From the NCBI GenBank assembly GCA_944990035.1, contig CALYLX010000112.1, forward strand, positions 1,426,001-1,490,000: a stretch of 64,000 bases of DNA. Direction: 5' to 3'. Positions 10,574 through 22,094 of this stretch are shown here, one piece after another; the stretch's first letter is position 1, and each line of letters begins with the position of its first letter. The notes beneath the pieces were generated by a model that ran no database searches, was not told the DNA's origin, and saw nothing but the letters and a program-made list of their open reading frames with translations. The translations under genes were made by a program, and so were the position numbers. The stretch comes from Clitopilus passeckerianus (taxonomy: Eukaryota > Basidiomycota > Agaricomycetes > Agaricales > Entolomataceae).

Positions 10574-12697
10574 TTACTGTACTTTAATGATTTCTTCAAC
10601 ATTCCATTGAATTGCATCCGCAAGGTGACCATCAAGTTGGTGAGAAGAATCAGGAGAAACCGTGTCACCCAGGTCCAATGTTCGCTGGTTCGCTTGATTG
10701 TTAGGTAGCTACAAAGAGCAGAGCCCAAAACCTGTAAAGACTTCTCGATCAGAGCTGGAACCATCCGACTATTTGAGTTTATCCTATGAGTCCTAACAGG
10801 ATACTCCGCAGAATCCTGTGGTGCCGCTTCCTTCCAGAAGGGGGGAACGTATGGGGAGACAGGGTTGTGGTGGATGCTCCGCTGCAAGGCGGGTTCAAAT
10901 GACAATACAGAATCAGAATAACATGGCGGGACACGAGCGTATGTAAACTATACGGCTTCAAGAAACGGCGCGCTCATCAGAACCGAACTAACTCAGTGAT
11001 ATACACCAATGGGGCACGCTTTCCAGCACGTATGTGCAACCAACAGCCGCCACCCTGGCGGTAGCTCTTCCTCATCAGTCAGCATGGCTTCTTCGCCAAC
11101 GACATCTTCCACGGTCGAGTCAGATGTCGTTGGAGTAGTGTTCACAATGGCCGTCTGTAAAACCTCTAGTCGCCGATTCATCTCGGTCATATCATCAGAC
11201 TTCCATCCCTTGAGAGTGATCTATTAGTCGGGCTGTATGCTGAAATCAAGGATACCATACCTGACTACCAGAGTTGGCCAAAGATAGGGTTTTGAGTGCA
11301 CCGAGTATTTCTTCTAGGTGTGAAATATCCCGACACAGTTCGTGAAGAAGGTTGAAGGCACTAGATGGGGCATGAGCAACCATTTCGATACAGCAGATTG
11401 CACAGATGGAAGATAACTGACACTTCTCGGCCCCTTTGCTGGTCTGCGTGCCCCAGTGCTTGCATTAAAATAACCACCAGGTCCACCTTGACTGACTCCC
11501 CTGTCTCTGCGTCCTGCTCGTCGAGCCGCCGCAAGATCCAGCAGGCCCACTGGGAGATGCACAGGTAATACGATCGATCTTGCGTAGTGTCTTCACCTTG
11601 TTGTGGTGAAAGAAGATTGGTTACAATCCGGTTCGCAAGGAGTGGTAAAAATTGAGCATGAAGTGTTTGTACATGCTCCAGGAGAGGTGTCCAGAGTGAG
11701 ACAGAGATAGAAGGTGGTAGAAAGGCTTCTGACGTTCCAGTTCGTTTTCTGTCAACAGTTTGGTGAGATGAAGGCTGCCGGCGAAAGCCGAAAAAATGGG
11801 CTACTTCTTTGACAGAGGCACGAGAGCACCTTTCTCCAAGAGACCGTCACAAAATCTTTCCAAGGCCCGCCTCTCCTTCGGATCTATTTCTTTCACCGCC
11901 TCACCTCCCACCTCCCATTCCGCACCCCCGGCATCCTCAAAGAAAGCCACTTTGGCCTCCGCTATCCATCTTTCCAGATCCCTCAACAGCGTGGCCAAAA
12001 CAGGCTTGTATTGACCTTTAAGCGACGCGTCTCTAGTAGTGATCTTCATGACATTCTTGTACTGTTTCAAGACAGGGGATAGTGGCCTCAAAGGTTTCTC
12101 CTGGGATAATTGCGTAATGGAGGGGTTGAGGGTAGGAAGAAAGTAGTTATGGAGTAGCCAGGTCATCGACTATACCAAAATTGAGAATATGAATCGTGCC
12201 ATAACCGTCGTAGACGTACCTCTTGCGCTGCCTCACGCAGTACTTCAAGACTAGGCAGATGTTCATGAGTTGCAGCATGTCGAAGTTCTACCAGCCAGAG
12301 TGGAAGTCCCAGCTGACTTGCGATGGACGCAATTGACCTAGCATATGCGCCGAGTTGAAGAGGGTCAACCAAGCCATTGACAAGGCGAATTATAGCTGCT
12401 GAATAGCTTTGACGAAGTGAAAGACGGGACGTAGAGGTCGGTGCTGTATTGTCTTGGTGTATTGCCACCAAAATTGAGAGAGTGGCCTCCAGTGCATGTG
12501 GTAATTGAGTTACTGCTTTCCAAGCCGACAACTGCCGAACATGTCCATAAATTCCTTCTGGCTTGGTACTCTTCGGCACTTACCCTATTTATTGCATATA
12601 TCTTGGCTTGAATATCGTTGGAATCTGTATAAATCCATGCGCAGACCTCATCCAACTCAGCCAGAGACGCCCAGGGAACGCGACGAGGAAGCTTCAT
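10574..12697 (-). CDS. LAS1: LAS1-like pre-rRNA processing endoribonuclease
   Basis: Starts MKLPRRVPWASLAELDEVCA, the usual LAS1 opening. WLVELRHAATHEHLPS carries the HEPN catalytic motif RHxxTH. In the family Las1 with the Grc3 kinase cuts ITS2 during 60S ribosome assembly in the nucleus. Further blocks are TWLLHNYFLPTLNP and the C-terminal LPPGWRLL with WKACPIG. A stop directly after IGVYH (near 10993) is possible. A phase-0 donor (GTATAT, 11004-10999) joins to 10947 and continues through exons 10947-10805, 10754-10732 and 10692-10574 with one open frame and no ATG of its own. I therefore treat these as C-terminal exons ending QWNVEEIIKVQ. Whether both ends are made is unknown. Confidence 0.75.
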
Positions 12698-12924
12698 GGA
12701 AGTAAAATTTGAGTAGGAGATCTAATCTTATCTCCACGTGGCTTGCCAAGTTTGATCGAACTTTTGATCGATGTTCGTTTTCTGTCGTGCCTCGCGTCAA
12801 AGTCATCCGACTCCCGACTCTGTTCACACTCGGCACAGTCTGATACTCCCAGTGCATCCATATTTCCAACACGTGCTGCGTATCATTTCACGAAATACCC
12901 AACGAATAAACTCTTGAAAATACA

Positions 12925-13866
12925 ATGCCGAAATTGGATGTGCGAGGACAAATCGCGGCTGCAGAAATAGCTTTCTATGTCCCAGTCGCAATATTCTCGA
13001 TTCTGCTCATCTTCCGTTATGCTTTTCGGCGAGATGGTGGTTGGTTCTGGCTGTTCTTCTTCTCTGCCGGTTTGTTCTCTTCACATAAGTCCCTCGGTAT
13101 AGTCTGACCTCCCGAAACAGCTCGCATAGCGGAGGGCGCCCTACTTGTCGCTGGAGAGCTCTCTGAGCCCATCCAAAGGAACCTTTTCATTGCGTCATAT
13201 ATCATCTCCTTCTCTGCTGTCGGCTTCCTATTACTCGCAACAATAGGATTTATAGGACAAGCGTAGGTCTTTCATGAACACCGTGCATGGCCGATGCTAA
13301 CCGGTCTTCAGTGGGCAAAGCTCGTACAGCGAAGTTTCTCGTGTTTCCGCCATCCTACGGATATGTGGTGTTATCGTTCTCGTCGGCCTTGCACTATCCA
13401 TCGCTGGAGGTGTTCTGGGTGGAAATGTTGATGGTCCCAAAGCAAGTACTGGTCTAACACTGAGGAAGGCAGGCGCAATCATATATGCTGTCATGTATGT
13501 GTTGATTGTCGCGGTGCATTTCCTTGGTTGGTCGTACCACTTCCAAATGAGAAGCTATCGTCGAAGGGTGCGTTCTTTTTCTCATCGTCCTGAGTAGACG
13601 TCTAAATGCCACCCGCGCAGATCTTACTTGGTGTCTCGATTGCCCTCCTGTTCATTGGCGTTCGCATTGCCTATGCCATTTTGGCAGTCTTCTCCTCGAC
13701 CGACATCTTCGGTGCCCGACTCTCTGCGAATCCCACTCTCGCCAAATTCAACCCAGTGCGAGGAGACTGGGTCCCATACCTTGTCATGTCCCTCATAATG
13801 GAATATTGTGCTGTTGTCACCGAATTGCTCTTCAGCACATTGCTTGCACGTCGACACGGCCACTGA
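12925..13866 (+). CDS. DUF7702-type seven-helix membrane protein
   Basis: Starts MPKLDVRGQIAAAEIAFYVP. It carries about seven hydrophobic helices over four exons, including IAFYVPVAIFSILLIF, LFIASYIISFSAVGFLLLAT, VIVLVGLALSIAGGVL, AIIYAVMYVLIVAVHFLGW, ILLGVSIALLFIGVRIAYAI and a last helix before LLARRHGH. Length (about 270 residues) and topology fit the fungal DUF7702 family of unknown function. An acidic or polar loop with NPVRGDW precedes the last helix. The intron after the first exon (ending FFFSA) uses donor GTTTGT. Divergent from LAS1 with 227 bp between starts. Confidence 0.7.
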
Positions 13867-14502
13867 TTTCCCATTGCCATCGACTATTTATACCGATCTA
13901 CTGACGTATATTTCATGAGGTTACTTACGCGCCCTCACGTTTATTTATGACTTCGACCTTCACGTTTTTGTAGGATGACACAAACAGTACTCTTTCCAGC
14001 ATGTAGGTAGCATTAGACAGAAAAAACCTTGCCTTCTCGTACCACCGACGAAAACGCACTTGACTACAGTACATCTCGGATGGCTTCTAATAAAAACACC
14101 ATTTCATTGCACCATACTACCACTTCTCGAATAGCAGTTATATATGTACGAGCTTCATAGTCAAGCATTCTTCACCCCATCGCAATGCGATGACCGCAAA
14201 AGCTGAAAAACGCTCCGGCTTAATTGAGCTCCTAGATATCCGTCTACCCACATCAATCATACCCTATGCCATTGCCAGAAAAGACGCGACAGAGAGTTAC
14301 TTTGCTCTAAAAGAATCAAAGCCGCGATGAGGATGATATTTTGTTGAAAGAAAAGAATCGGAAGCATTCGCGCTTCGGATATTGAAGTTCGAGGTTTCCC
14401 AGCACGTGATGAAGATACTGACGCTGAAATGACGCGTGAGAACGCTTTGGAGGGAGTTGGGGAGTTGATATAAACAGCTCGCCGTGGCCGGTAGTGACCC
14501 AG
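13867..14502. other. Intergenic region
   Basis: No coding frame is supported. The right end is the promoter of the dienelactone hydrolase gene, with a TATA box at 14469. Confidence 0.5.
14469..14474 (+). promoter_or_regulatory. TATA box (TATAAA)
   Basis: Exact TATAAA, 34 bp before the ATG at 14503 and 100 bp before the ATG at 14569. With normal TATA-to-start spacing, transcription would begin near or after 14503, favouring the second ATG. Confidence 0.5.
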
Positions 14503-15537
14503 ATGCTTTCACGCTTAAGAGCTATCTCGAATCACTTACGAGGAACAACTTTGACAACAGCGTCGAGAATGTCGAGCACCGTACACAACGCAAACAAGGC
14601 CTGCTGCACAATCCCACCCGTCCAGTCGGATTATCAGCCGAAAGGAACGTTCAAGGAATTCGGAAGTTTCAAGAATGTGTACATTACTGGGCCAGAGAAC
14701 AGTGAGAAGAAGGTCGTATGCATCTATGATATCTTCGGGTACAGTGCCGTTGTCCTCCCTTGCAATGCACCTAATTCACCAGGTAGTACAGTTTCTTCCC
14801 GCAAACTCAACAGGGCGCGGATTTGATCGCATCTACTCTCAAGGCTACGGTATACATGCCTGACTTCTTTGAACCCAATCCACCATTTCCTTCCGACAAC
14901 TTCCCTCCTAAAACTGACGAGGAGAAGAAGAAGCTCCAGGAATTCTTTGGTGGCACAGCCAACCCAGGGAAGGCGATCGAGAACTTGACCAAGTTTGGGA
15001 AGAAACTTCGTGAGGACGGGGCAAAGAATGTTGGAGCATATGGCTTCTGCTGGGGAGGAAAAGTCTCTCTGAATGCTGGTGGACAAGGAACTCCTTTCGA
15101 TGGAGTTGCCATTGTTCATCCTGCGTGAGTAAAGCTCAAAACACAAAGAAACGATCTAATAGTGGCGCTTTTAGGATGCTTTCGGACGATGATGCACATA
15201 AATTAACAGTCCCGTTGGGCATATACCCTTCTAAAGATGAGCCCAAAGATGAATATCAGAAAATATTGGGCACCGTTGGGGCGAAGCCGTTCGCCTCAAA
15301 GAATGATTCCAAGTATTACGAGAATATGTGAGTAGTAGATTACCTGGTGCCATGGGCACCGCTTATTCCTCTACAGGTTCCATGGTTGGGCCGCCGCACG
15401 GGCGAACCTCGATGATACCGAAAACAAGAAAGAGTAAGCAGTCGTGTTACTACAAAAAGCAGAAATGAATAACGCTACTCAGGTTCGAAGACGTCTATAA
15501 CCGCCTCGTAAATTTCTTCAACGGTGTCTTTGCCTGA
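14503..15537 (+). CDS. Dienelactone hydrolase family protein
   Basis: An alpha/beta hydrolase of the DLH family. Conserved blocks are NKACCTIPPVQSDYQPKGTF, VCIYDIFG, the nucleophile elbow YGFCWGGK (Cys in place of Ser, as in the family), FDGVAIVHPA, and FHGWAAARANLD with the catalytic His. The last exon ends VNFFNGVFA at TGA 15535-15537. Five or six exons. Two in-frame ATGs exist: 14503 (adds MLSRLRAISNHLRGTTL, which could be a mitochondrial leader) and 14569 (MSSTVHNANKACC, the usual family start). The TATA box at 14469 favours 14569. In the family the substrates are often unknown; dienelactone itself need not be the substrate. Confidence 0.8.
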
Positions 15538-15698
15538 GAAATCAGAACTGAACCCGACTCTATTACCGTGTAAAATAACTGGAATTTATAACATTCATAT
15601 CAATCCGTATTATAGAACCTCATGAGTCCGAAAGAAAGAGTCCCCAAATATTAATATCAAGTTAAGGTAGTCTACGTTTGTCAGGTCCTCAGATGGGT

Positions 15699-17436
15699 TT
15701 AGGCAGCATAATCCATCAGAATGGTCTCCCTTCCATTTTCTACCTTCCACATCCAGAAAGGGCCTAAATGGTGCATATAGAAGATCTTAAGGTGTGCGAA
15801 TTAATTGAGGGACATACCGATTGGGTCACCTGCTGGGCGGCGTCAATAGAGTGTGCGAGAGTCAGTGATATCGGACACACCGTCATCATGATATGGCGTT
15901 GTCCAAACACCGACAATACCCATGGCGCTAGCAATGTTGCCAATCTGGACGCCTTCAGCACTGCAGTGAATTAATCTCGCTTTCTATGAGAATTTGAACA
16001 AGTAGGACTAACCCCCATTCTCCATTATCTGAGTAGTCGTTTATCTATCGGGGGTCGTTTAATCTTGAGGTAGAGTGAAGCTTAGATTGTCCACTTACAA
16101 ATTGCCAACGAACAACTCCGTCTACACCCATCTGCACGAGCCCTTCGATAGTAGCGTTGATCCCATCCAACCCTTTGACAGAGCCAGAGTAGTACAAGGT
16201 TGGCCAACGAGAGTCAGCTATGGGCTGCATCTGTTGGCGCGCGATTGCTCGTAGTGATCCTTCACTCAGCTGTTGTTTCTCGACGAGACGAAGGCCAATT
16301 TCGAGAAGTCTGGTAGCCTCACGAAAACGAGGGCAATCGAAGAAGGAGGGGTCTGGTTGGCCACCAGTCAAGACAGAGTACTGATAGTAACGCATTAGGT
16401 TTCTGAAGTTCGTAAGGTAGCAAAGGCACGTACATTAAACGCTGTTTAAATACATTCATTCAGACGGAAAGTCTACGGATGGAAAAACAAGGACGAACCA
16501 AATAAATCCCTAAAATAAAGAATCGTCAGTGAGCCGATTTTGATAAAGGCTGAGACTCAACAAGCATACCGATAATCCATGTAAAATACATATCGCCTCC
16601 ATGTCCCTAAGATACTGGATTAGAACACGGCTCTTCGCCTTGGTCGTGTGCTTACCTTCCACACCCGCCCAGTCGTACCCAGGTATCGAAACATCAGGCG
16701 CAGACCATTTCCGCGTCGCTTCAAGTCCTGGAGGCGGCACTATATCCCTCCACGGCCCCGGAAGATCGAGTAGATTATAGACCGAAACATTGACGAGGTG
16801 CTCGACATGTTCCCAGTCCACCAGTCCGTCATCTGTAAAAGGGCCCCAGTAACGCTTGCCAATGTAGTTGTGCATGCTGTAGACAAAAAGGCGGCTGTAA
16901 TTGCGACGTTGTCGAGAAATGTGTCTCGAGCAACAAGTATTGACCTGGAGTTCTGAAAACAGGGCGAGATGGGACCTTAGTCGAGAAAATAATGAGCGAC
17001 CAACACTTGATTCATAGGAACTGGGATTCAGAAGGGTTGAGTGGCGTAAAATACTTTCGACCCAGTGAAGATCATTCGACGAAGGGCATGAAGCATGACC
17101 CCTTGCAGGAGCGTTCAAGATAGCAGACTGGAAGGCTTGAAGAGCGTGAACTTGAACCTCTCGAGATCGGGTTGGATTCAAGGCTGTTTGTTCTGCCTTG
17201 AGTCTTCGGATCAGTTCTGAACGCCAATTGATAGTCGATCGCTCATCGAGGAAAGACTTGCGAGGATCATCGAAAGGACGTGCAAGAAATAATTGGCGCC
17301 ATATATGTTGGTATGGGTCTTCGTATACCATGCTATACGCCACACGGCAGGAGGCCGAGAACGAGGCAATGTCGCATGGTCGGCAGAATGTCAGGATGCG
17401 TTCAACGAGCTCGTTGGGGATGGGGAAGCTGTTCAT
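15699..17436 (-). CDS. F-box protein
   Basis: Residues 3-45 (FPIPNELVERILTFCRPCDI, then ASCRVAYSMVYEDPYQHIWR) match an F-box, the Skp1-binding module of SCF ubiquitin ligases. The body is one long exon to about 16650, then several short exons. These join as GTWRRYVFYMDYRDLFAFN, YSVLTGGQPDPSFFDC, WPTLYYSG and VRWQF, and end DPIGPFWMWKVENGR with TAA at 15701-15699. One intron of about 48 bp must remove an in-frame TGA just before DPIG. This C-terminal pattern recurs in agaricomycete F-box proteins. The substrate is unknown. Confidence 0.8.
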
Positions 17437-17880
17437 CTCGTGGAAGCGAGAAACAAGTTTACAGTCTCTTGAATAGAAGAATCCTTGGACTGATCATATG
17501 ATATCGATTATTGCTCGATCTCCTGGTCAAGGGCACAGAGCTGAGATTTTCACCTGTCTACCAGCGACTGTTAGTGGCACTTCCCGTCTGCGGCCCGGGG
17601 TCAATATTCGTGAAAGGAAAGTGAATGGCTACAACGAGCCACCTAGAAATTCGGTGAGAAAACGGGTGCATACTGTGGAGAATTCGCAGGATTTTTAAAT
17701 GTTCACCTTCACAGGCTCTAATGGAAGAAAACGAGGTGTGAGTACATTTGACACGGCCATGAGCTCTGATTTTATGAACATTTGCAAAAAGGGTCCGCTA
17801 TTATTGACACTTGTTTGGAGTTACCTCACCACACAACCGAATATGGTAATAGTACTCCTACGAAAGTATCAACACCAACG
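17437..17880. other. Divergent intergenic region
   Basis: 444 bp between the F-box gene (-) and the prenylcysteine oxidase gene (+). No coding frame or clear motif seen. Confidence 0.4.
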
Positions 17881-19839
17881 ATGCGCTCGTCTGCGTCTTG
17901 TAGCTTGCTCGTGGCCCTGTTGCCCGCCGTGCAAGCTTTCTCACTTCCATTCAAGTTACCTTTCTTTGCCCAAGATCCAAATCTCACAAATGCTGTCGAG
18001 AAAGGGCTGGTCTCGAGCTCTCCTCGAATTGCAATTATTGGTGCTGGACCCGCCGGCAGCTCGGCAGCCTTCTGGCTGTCTAAAGCAAAGGAGCGGCTCG
18101 GGTTGGAATATGAAATAGATGTCTACGAACGAGAGTCCTACATCGGAGGTCGTGCGTGCTGGTTCCTGTTTTCGCTACTCTGGAACATTACCTGCTAATT
18201 ACACGCATCACCCCTGTTCACAGGCAGTACTGTCGTATATCCTCACGGAAACACCAGCCTGCCTCCACTCGAGCTCGGTGCATCCATCTTCGTGGGAGCC
18301 AACAAGAACCTCTGGAGAGCGTCAGATGAATTCAACCTTACACGACTGGATTTCCAGGCCGAACTTGCTGGTTCCACTGGCATTTGGGATGGCCAAGACC
18401 TCGTGTTTTCGGTGGCTATATACTACTTTCACTTTGGCTTTACAGATTCTCAATCTATGAATTTAGTTTACAGACGGTTGGTGGGATACTGTGAAAGCCA
18501 TCTGGAGATATGGTGTTCTAAGTCCCAAAAGAACGGATTCCATGTGAGTTTTCCTCCTAGCTGTAAACTCTAAAAAAAGTTTGACCCAAATGTCACCGTA
18601 TACAGCGTAAAGGGGATGATCGAGCAGCTCCTAGCCCTCTATTCCACGGAGACCATTACATGGGATTCGATTCCCGGCTTGGCGAGTCATCTAGGATGGG
18701 AAGCCCTCATCCATAATACGACCGAAAACTACTATCTCAATGCTGGAGTCTCCGAACGCTATGTTCACGAAGTCATAGAAGCAGCAACACGCGTCAATTA
18801 TGGCCAGGTATGCAACTCGGCACAAAATGCCCGACAACTTGTGAAGCCTGATATCAAAATCACAGGATGTAAACAAAATCCATGCACTGGAAGGCTCTTG
18901 CTCGATGGCTGCCTCGGGAGCGGTGGGAATTAAGGGCGGCAACTTCCAAATGTTCGAGAATTTCCTCAAACGATCCAAAGCTAACCTCCAGCTCAAAACT
19001 CCCGTAAGGCAGCGCTCTTTGACTTGCACGTAATTGACGCTCATAAACCATCAAGGTCACCAAAATATCAGAGACGAGCGCCAATAAGTGGTCTATAAGC
19101 ACTGTGCTTGGCAATTCCAAGTATCAGGCAGTCATCCTCGCTGCTCCTTATCACTTCACTGGCATCAACCTTCCCAGCGCGATATCGACTCAGATTCCCC
19201 AGGCCCCATATGTCCACCTTCACGTTACACTCTTGACGACGACATCACCCACCTTCAATCCGAACTACTTCGGGCAGACAAATGGGACGGAGGTGCCTTC
19301 GATGATGCTCACCACCAATGATCAGACTAGAAAAGGCGGCAAAGAACCAGAGTTCAACTCGATTTCTTACCATGGCCAGGTGAGAGAAGGTGAATGGGCG
19401 GTCAAGATATTTTCCAAGGAGCGTATCAGCGACGAATGGCTGAACATGATGTTCTTGGACAAAGTTACATGGGTTTACCGCAAGGAGGTTGGTACCTTCT
19501 TCAATTCAGCTTTTCCTGGGTCTAGTTCATTCCTTATCTACTCTTCAGTGGGATGCCTATCCGGAAAATCCACCAATGACGGACTTTGCGCCCATCAAGT
19601 TGGGACAGGGCTTATACTACGTGAACGCCTTTGAACCGTGGGTACTCCGTGTGGTTTCCGACATCAGCTGCTCACTATGATACAGGTTCATCTCGACTAT
19701 GGAAACGGAGACACTCGCTGCTCGTAATGTCGTTGACTTGCTCCTCCAGGAGCAGTTCAATGGTACTATATGTGGTCCCTTGGGACAAGACAGATCTCTC
19801 GAAACAGGTGCAAACTTCGTCTACGGTTGGGACTGTTGA
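17881..19839 (+). CDS. Prenylcysteine oxidase/lyase (FAD-dependent)
   Basis: Signal peptide MRSSASCSLLVALLPAVQAFS, then the FAD dinucleotide fold PRIAIIGAGPAGSSAAFWLS with YEIDVYERESYIGGR. Downstream blocks are HGNTSLPPLELGASIFVGAN, NLVYRR, TWDSIPGLASHLGWEAL, LEGSCSMAASGAVGIKGGN, AVILAAPYHFTGINLP and WDAYPENPP. The last exon ends CGPLGQDRSLETGANFVYGW with TGA at 19837-19839. These match the PCYOX1 family, which oxidises the thioether of prenylcysteines released from degraded prenylated proteins, in the lysosome or vacuole lumen. About ten exons; frames join well. The substrate in fungi is inferred from the family. Confidence 0.8.
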
Positions 19840-20140
19840 AAACATACCAGATTTAAACAAGGACAGCCTATATCAAATTGCTTATCTACCTGTGGGCATC
19901 TTTACGATGAATGATGTTTATTTTGGAATCCGTATGTAACATTATAATATAGTATGTGCGCGAAACTAGATATACAAGGAAAAAATGAATGATGCATCAA
20001 TAGGGGGTACAGTCTTCCATCAAAAGCGTCTACTCTTATCGCACACGCGTGAAGCCTGTGCGAACCAGCCCGGGATATGTTCTACAGATAAGCAAAGATA
20101 GCAAGATAAGTGTCTGGTATATAATGAAAGATACTCCCGC

Positions 20141-22094
20141 TTAAGAAGCGGCTACTGTTGTCACAGGTCCAGGGGCCTTCTCGTTTTCAGCTATAGAGGC
20201 CGTATTTTCGGGGGTGATGGAGCCCTCGGGTTGGCTATGTTGAGGTTCGTAGGTGTCGTATCCAACTTCAGCCTGACCGTGTCTGTTGCCAGCGCCAATG
20301 GGCACGGGATGGAACTTGCCAGAATGGGAGTCGAAGGGTGCAGCACCGTCTGTGTAGTCACGGCGAATTTCGATGTAGTCGCTGGCGAATTCACCGATCT
20401 AGGAGGGTGAAAGACACGGTGAGTGACAAACCTTGAGTATGAAGTGGCCATGACTTACCTCAACCTCATCCATACCTAGGCGCTCAGCTTCGGGAGTGTT
20501 GCGAAGTTTAAGGCCGGGAATAAGGTCAACGGCCTTTGCGAGGAGCGCAGTCATAACGAAAGCGTAGGCGCATGTTGCACAGACGTAAGCAAACTGCTTA
20601 TATAGTTGCTTCCAGTTGTGGTCGACCCAACCGCCTTTGATTCCTACGCTTATGCCGTCGGAGGCAATAATCTGCTCGCGAGCGAACAAAGCGTTGCCGA
20701 GAAGTCCCACAATTCCACCGACAGCGTGCTCAGCGAACAAATCGAGGGCATCGTCGATTCGGACAAGGAATTTCACTGGAGAACGACAAGGTCAGGAACT
20801 TCGTCGTTACTTGCTCCGAGACGGACGACTTACCCTTCGTAGCGAAGTTACATATGGCTCCAGCAGCAATGCCGATGATGACAGAAGACCACAATTGAAC
20901 GTATCCCGATGACGGAGTGGCTGCGACAAGCCCGGCGATGGTGCCAGAGCAGAAACCAACCATGGTCCATCGTTTCTCAATCCTGAAATCGAGCAAGCAC
21001 CACACAGCACCTCCGAGGCCACCTGCGATCATGGAATTCCAGATAGCGATGACGGCTCGAATGTTGGCACCAAAGGCACTACCGCCGTTGAAACCGAGCC
21101 ATCCGAACCAGAGGAGAGATGCTGGAATTAACTGGGTGAGTAGACTGTCGGGGTGGCGCATTTCCTACAACTCACTGCCAAGGGCGACCATAGACACATT
21201 GTGAGGCCGGAAGTTCAAGAGTTCCCTTTCTTGACGGCGCCCGAGAACCCAGGAGTAAGCAAGGCCGGCAACTCCACTACCAATTTCGACAGGTCCACCA
21301 CCTGAAGAAGCGTCAAATTTAGAAGCATGAAGAGAAGGAACCGATGACGTACCCGCGAAGTCAAGAACGCCCCATTTGAGGGCCCAACCTTGCGCTCCCC
21401 ATACCCAGTAAGCGAGTGGACAGTAGACGATGGTCATCCAGCAGAAGATGAAGACCATTGCAGGGAGCACACGACCACGTTCGGCGATGCCACCCATGAG
21501 AATGGCTGCGGTCACACAGGCGAATTCCATCTGGAATGCACTGTAAAGGATTTCAGGAAGTAGAGGTGAGCCTGGAGAAGGTGCGTCGAAGACGTTAATG
21601 AATCCAAAGTGATCAAGGTTGCCGATATAACCATTGGTCGCCGATGCGGAGAAGCCCAGTGAGTAGCCCCAGAAATACCACTGGAAGATTACGACGGCGT
21701 TACACGCAAAGACGGCCCAGATCAAGGACACTATTAGAGATTGTCAGTTACGCAGGTTGGATGTAGTGAATACGAAGGTACGTACGAGCGCTCTTTCGTC
21801 TCGAGAGACCGGAATAGAGGAAGGCTGCAACGGGATTAATCGGATGTTCGCTGCCGAGTAACTGAGTCGACTCACCAAGGCCTGGGACCATGATGAAGAC
21901 CATGGCCATGGCTACTAGGATGAATGCAATATCGCCACGGTCGAATCTGCTTATTGCATGGCATGAGATAGGAGGCCTTGGCACGTCTTGAGTTTACTTA
22001 CGAAGCTGCATCACCTGCCGTCGACAAATTAATGCAAGGAACTTGGGAAGAGAGTAAGCAGACACTTACGACGTTGAGGTATAATATTAGCCAT
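20141..22094 (-). CDS. Ammonium transporter, Mep1/Mep3 type (AMT/MEP/Rh family)
   Basis: Eleven-helix AMT protein. Recognisable parts are AFILVAMAMVFIMVPGLG, WGYSLGFSASATNGYIGN, EFACVTAAILMGGIAERGR, GPVEIGSGVAGLAYSWVLG, LLWFGWLGFNGGSA, GFCSGTIAGLVAATPSSGYV and FAEHAVGGIVGLLGNALFA. The pore normally has two His; here the first position is Glu (PVEIGSG) and the second is His (AEHAVGG). In fungi the Glu form marks the Mep1/Mep3 class, with higher capacity than Mep2. The start is the short exon MANIIPQR at 22094. The cytosolic tail ends TTVAAS with TAA at 20143-20141. GATA motifs lie 200-390 bp upstream, fitting nitrogen control. Plasma membrane location is inferred from the family. Confidence 0.9.

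Noticed and set aside
10574..10905. Separate 80-residue gene downstream of LAS1
   Set aside because: The first exon has no ATG: its apparent start is TTG, with no in-frame ATG back to a stop. The exons splice in phase to LAS1 instead.
18655..18680. tRNA B-box-like GATTCGATTCCC
   Set aside because: It lies inside a well-supported prenylcysteine oxidase exon and has no A-box or cloverleaf around it.
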